Positions 62,243 to 64,000 of a DNA stretch of 64,000 nt are shown here, one piece after another. The stretch is from DATMRF01 sp035566435 (lineage in GTDB: Bacteria > Verrucomicrobiota > Verrucomicrobiia > Limisphaerales > UBA8199): NCBI GenBank assembly GCA_035566435.1, contig DATMRF010000083.1:111068-175067 (forward strand), written 5' to 3'. Below the pieces are notes generated by a model, which saw only the letters and a program-made list of their open reading frames with translations, searched no databases and was not told the DNA's origin. The translations under genes and the position numbers were made by a program. Every line of letters starts with the position of its first letter. Position 1 is the stretch's first letter.

Positions 62243-63811
62243 TCAGTGAGCATCCGGCTTTGGGGCAACCGGCGCATTAATCTTGCGCAGCAACGGAACC
62301 AGCACCGTGGCGATGGCGAGGCAAACTGCGATGGCTAAGAAGGCGTCGGCAAAGGTTTGCACTCGCGCCTCCCGGTAGGTGACCGACCAAAGTTCCTTAA
62401 GCGCCACCGCATGGCCACGAACAACGTCTCCGCCATTGGCTGCGGCAAATTTCGCGGTGATTTGCTGCAACATCCCTTGCATGGCAGCATTGGTAGAATT
62501 CAGATGTTCAGCCAACCGGAGGAAATGCAAGTTGGTGCGGTTATTCAAGATTGTGGCGCAGGCAGCGATGCCGATGGCGCCGCCCAGGTTGCGCATCATG
62601 TTGAACAATCCGCTCGCATATTTGAGCCGATTGGGCGGCAGGCTGCCCAAACCGAGGTTCACGGCGGGCGCCACGGCAAACACTTGAGGGAAACCACGCA
62701 GGAGTTGGGGCAGAAAAAGCTCTGCGCCGCCCCAGTCGTGGGTGATGAAGCTAAAGCTCCACAAGGACAGACCAAACAGCATGAGGCCGAACATCATGAG
62801 CCAACGGGTGTCGAATTTGCGCGCCAGCAGAATGTAAACGGGAACGCCGACCAGTGAGGCGACGCCGGTCGAGGAAATCGCGACACCGATTTGCCAGGCA
62901 CTGAACCCGCGGACATAACCGAGAAACAACGGGGTCATAAAAATGGTCGAAAAAATCCCCACCCCGGTCATGAACGACAAAATGCATCCGACGAGGAAAT
63001 TTCGGTTCCCGAGGGCTCGAAGATCGACCACGGGACGCGCGAAAGTGAGGCTGCGAACTATGAAGAGAACGCCCGCTGCAATAGAAATGATGGCACAAGT
63101 CCTGATGGTCGCATCATCAAACCAGTTCCATCTTGCCCCCTCCTCGAGCACATATTCCAAACAGCCAAGGCCCATCGCCATCAGGATGATGCCCGGATAA
63201 TCCGCTTCCTTAAGGAGCGAGAGGTCAGGTTCGTCAATTTTAACAAGAAACGGGATCAAGACAGCGACCGCGATGCCCGGAACCAGGTTGATGTAAAAAA
63301 GCCAGCGCCAGTTCAGCGTGTCAGTTATCCAACCGCCGATGACCGGTCCCAGCGTCGGCGCCACCGAGGCTATGGTGCCGATAACGGCCGCAGAATAGAC
63401 CCGGCGCGGCCCCTGGAAATAGTGAAACGAAGAGGTAAAAACCGTTGGAATCATGGCGGCACCTAGAAGCCCTTGGAGCGCGCGAAACAAAATCATGCTT
63501 TCAATGTTCCACGCCAGCCCGCACAGCAAGCTCGCCAGGGTAAAACCGGCGGCAGAGGCGGTGAATAGCCATCGGGTGGACAAAACACGAGTCAACCAAC
63601 CGGATAGCGGGATCATTATTATCTCGGCAATGAGATAGGCGGTTTGCACCCAACTGATCTGGTCCTGGGCGGCAGACAATCCCCCGCCGATGTCTTGCAG
63701 GGACGAGGCAACGATCTGGATATCCAGCAAGGCCATGAACATCCCGACGCACATGACCACGAAGGGCAAAATCTCCCTGGCCCAGCCAAGAGGTTTGGGT
63801 GCTTCGTTCAC
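62243..63811 (-). CDS. DHA2-family MFS drug efflux permease (EmrB-like)
   Basis: Membrane protein of 522 residues with about fourteen hydrophobic segments, the DHA2 number. Family blocks: LPFVVMCVGMFMALLDIQIV (first helix with Asp), SWVQTAYLIAEIIMIPLSGWL, and motif C-like TLGPVIGGWITD. It exports drugs or metabolites by proton antiport together with an EmrA-type adaptor, encoded immediately upstream. The start is a GTG overlapping the adaptor's stop by 4 bases (GTGA), indicating translational coupling. Confidence 0.9.
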   Translation of the reverse strand: MNEAPKPLGWAREILPFVVMCVGMFMALLDIQIVASSLQDIGGGLSAAQDQISWVQTAYLIAEIIMIPLSGWLTRVLSTRWLFTASAAGFTLASLLCGLAWNIESMILFRALQGLLGAAMIPTVFTSSFHYFQGPRRVYSAAVIGTIASVAPTLGPVIGGWITDTLNWRWLFYINLVPGIAVAVLIPFLVKIDEPDLSLLKEADYPGIILMAMGLGCLEYVLEEGARWNWFDDATIRTCAIISIAAGVLFIVRSLTFARPVVDLRALGNRNFLVGCILSFMTGVGIFSTIFMTPLFLGYVRGFSAWQIGVAISSTGVASLVGVPVYILLARKFDTRWLMMFGLMLFGLSLWSFSFITHDWGGAELFLPQLLRGFPQVFAVAPAVNLGLGSLPPNRLKYASGLFNMMRNLGGAIGIAACATILNNRTNLHFLRLAEHLNSTNAAMQGMLQQITAKFAAANGGDVVRGHAVALKELWSVTYREARVQTFADAFLAIAVCLAIATVLVPLLRKINAPVAPKPDAH

Positions 63812-64000
63812 AGGCCAGCCCTTTCAAATGAACCTGAGTTCGCGTTGCCCAGGTTCACTCTGGCCGTTACTGAAAGTCCTGGACGCAATTGGCCAAAGGT
63901 CGCCGTTTCGTCCTCGAGCGCGATGCGTACGGCAACGCGCTGCACAATCTTGGTAAAATTGCCGGTGGCATTCTCGGGCGGCAGCACACTGAATTGCGCA
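63808..64000 (-). CDS. EmrA/HlyD-type membrane fusion protein, 5' end beyond the window
   Basis: The last about 63 residues are visible: AQFSVLPPENATGNFTKIVQ, RVAVRIALEDE, LRPGLSVTARVNLG. The PPENATGNFTKIVQRVPVRI-type block is the signature of EmrA/HlyD adaptors. Upstream of and overlapping emrB by 4 bases. Not detectable as a complete open frame because it runs off the right edge. Confidence 0.85.
   Translation of the reverse strand, partial: AQFSVLPPENATGNFTKIVQRVAVRIALEDETATFGQLRPGLSVTARVNLGNANSGSFERAGL

Overview
The window reads as a GC-rich chromosomal segment from a soil or sediment Verrucomicrobiota, most likely the Pedosphaera/Limisphaerales branch. This is inferred from content, not from a search: many large secreted proteins (PQQ-type propellers, beta-helices, CBM6/PA14-like proteins), Tat-exported enzymes, several glycoside hydrolases, an ECF42-type sigma factor, and short interspersed repeats. 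No rRNA, tRNA or CRISPR array was seen.

Layout. 1-9.1 kb is mostly housekeeping: a truncated glutamyl-Q tRNA(Asp) synthetase, a dTDP-4-dehydrorhamnose-reductase-like protein, N-carbamoylputrescine amidase, a Ser/Thr kinase, an HU-type protein with a clear terminator, a ketopantoate reductase-like enzyme, glutamyl-tRNA synthetase, PurE, PgsA and two peroxiredoxins. 9.2-16.7 kb holds a Tat-exported oxidoreductase-like protein, an organophosphate-type MFS permease, a membrane PQQ-propeller protein and the KorAB 2-oxoacid:ferredoxin oxidoreductase. 17-34 kb is a polysaccharide and secreted-protein region: a GH50-like enzyme, a GH5 enzyme, a CBM48 protein, a CehA/McbA-type metallohydrolase, a PhoPQ-activated pathogenicity-related (PqaA-type) lipoprotein and two very large secreted proteins.

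34-44 kb is the most coherent cluster. Five + strand genes (GH84 O-GlcNAcase, a GNAT protein resembling the C-terminal domain of animal O-GlcNAcase, a DegT/DnrJ aminotransferase, a PTS EIIC-like permease, and a secreted propeller/(alpha/alpha)-barrel-like protein) follow each other with overlaps or gaps of 10-24 bases. Upstream and divergent lies a larger paralogue of the last gene; an ECF sigma factor follows. I infer an amino-sugar or glycoconjugate utilisation locus.

45-52 kb holds a WYL regulator, a convergent two-component pair and a GH99-like secreted enzyme. Two short inverted-repeat elements flanked by a CTAA duplication have inserted here: one at the meeting point of the two-component genes, one in frame inside the signal peptide of the GH99-like protein. 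53-62 kb is repeat-rich and gene-poor, with several short tandem arrays, a duplicated 107-bp repeat, gene remnants and a REP-associated transposase (RAYT) flanked by its probable REP repeats. The right edge enters an EmrAB-type efflux operon.
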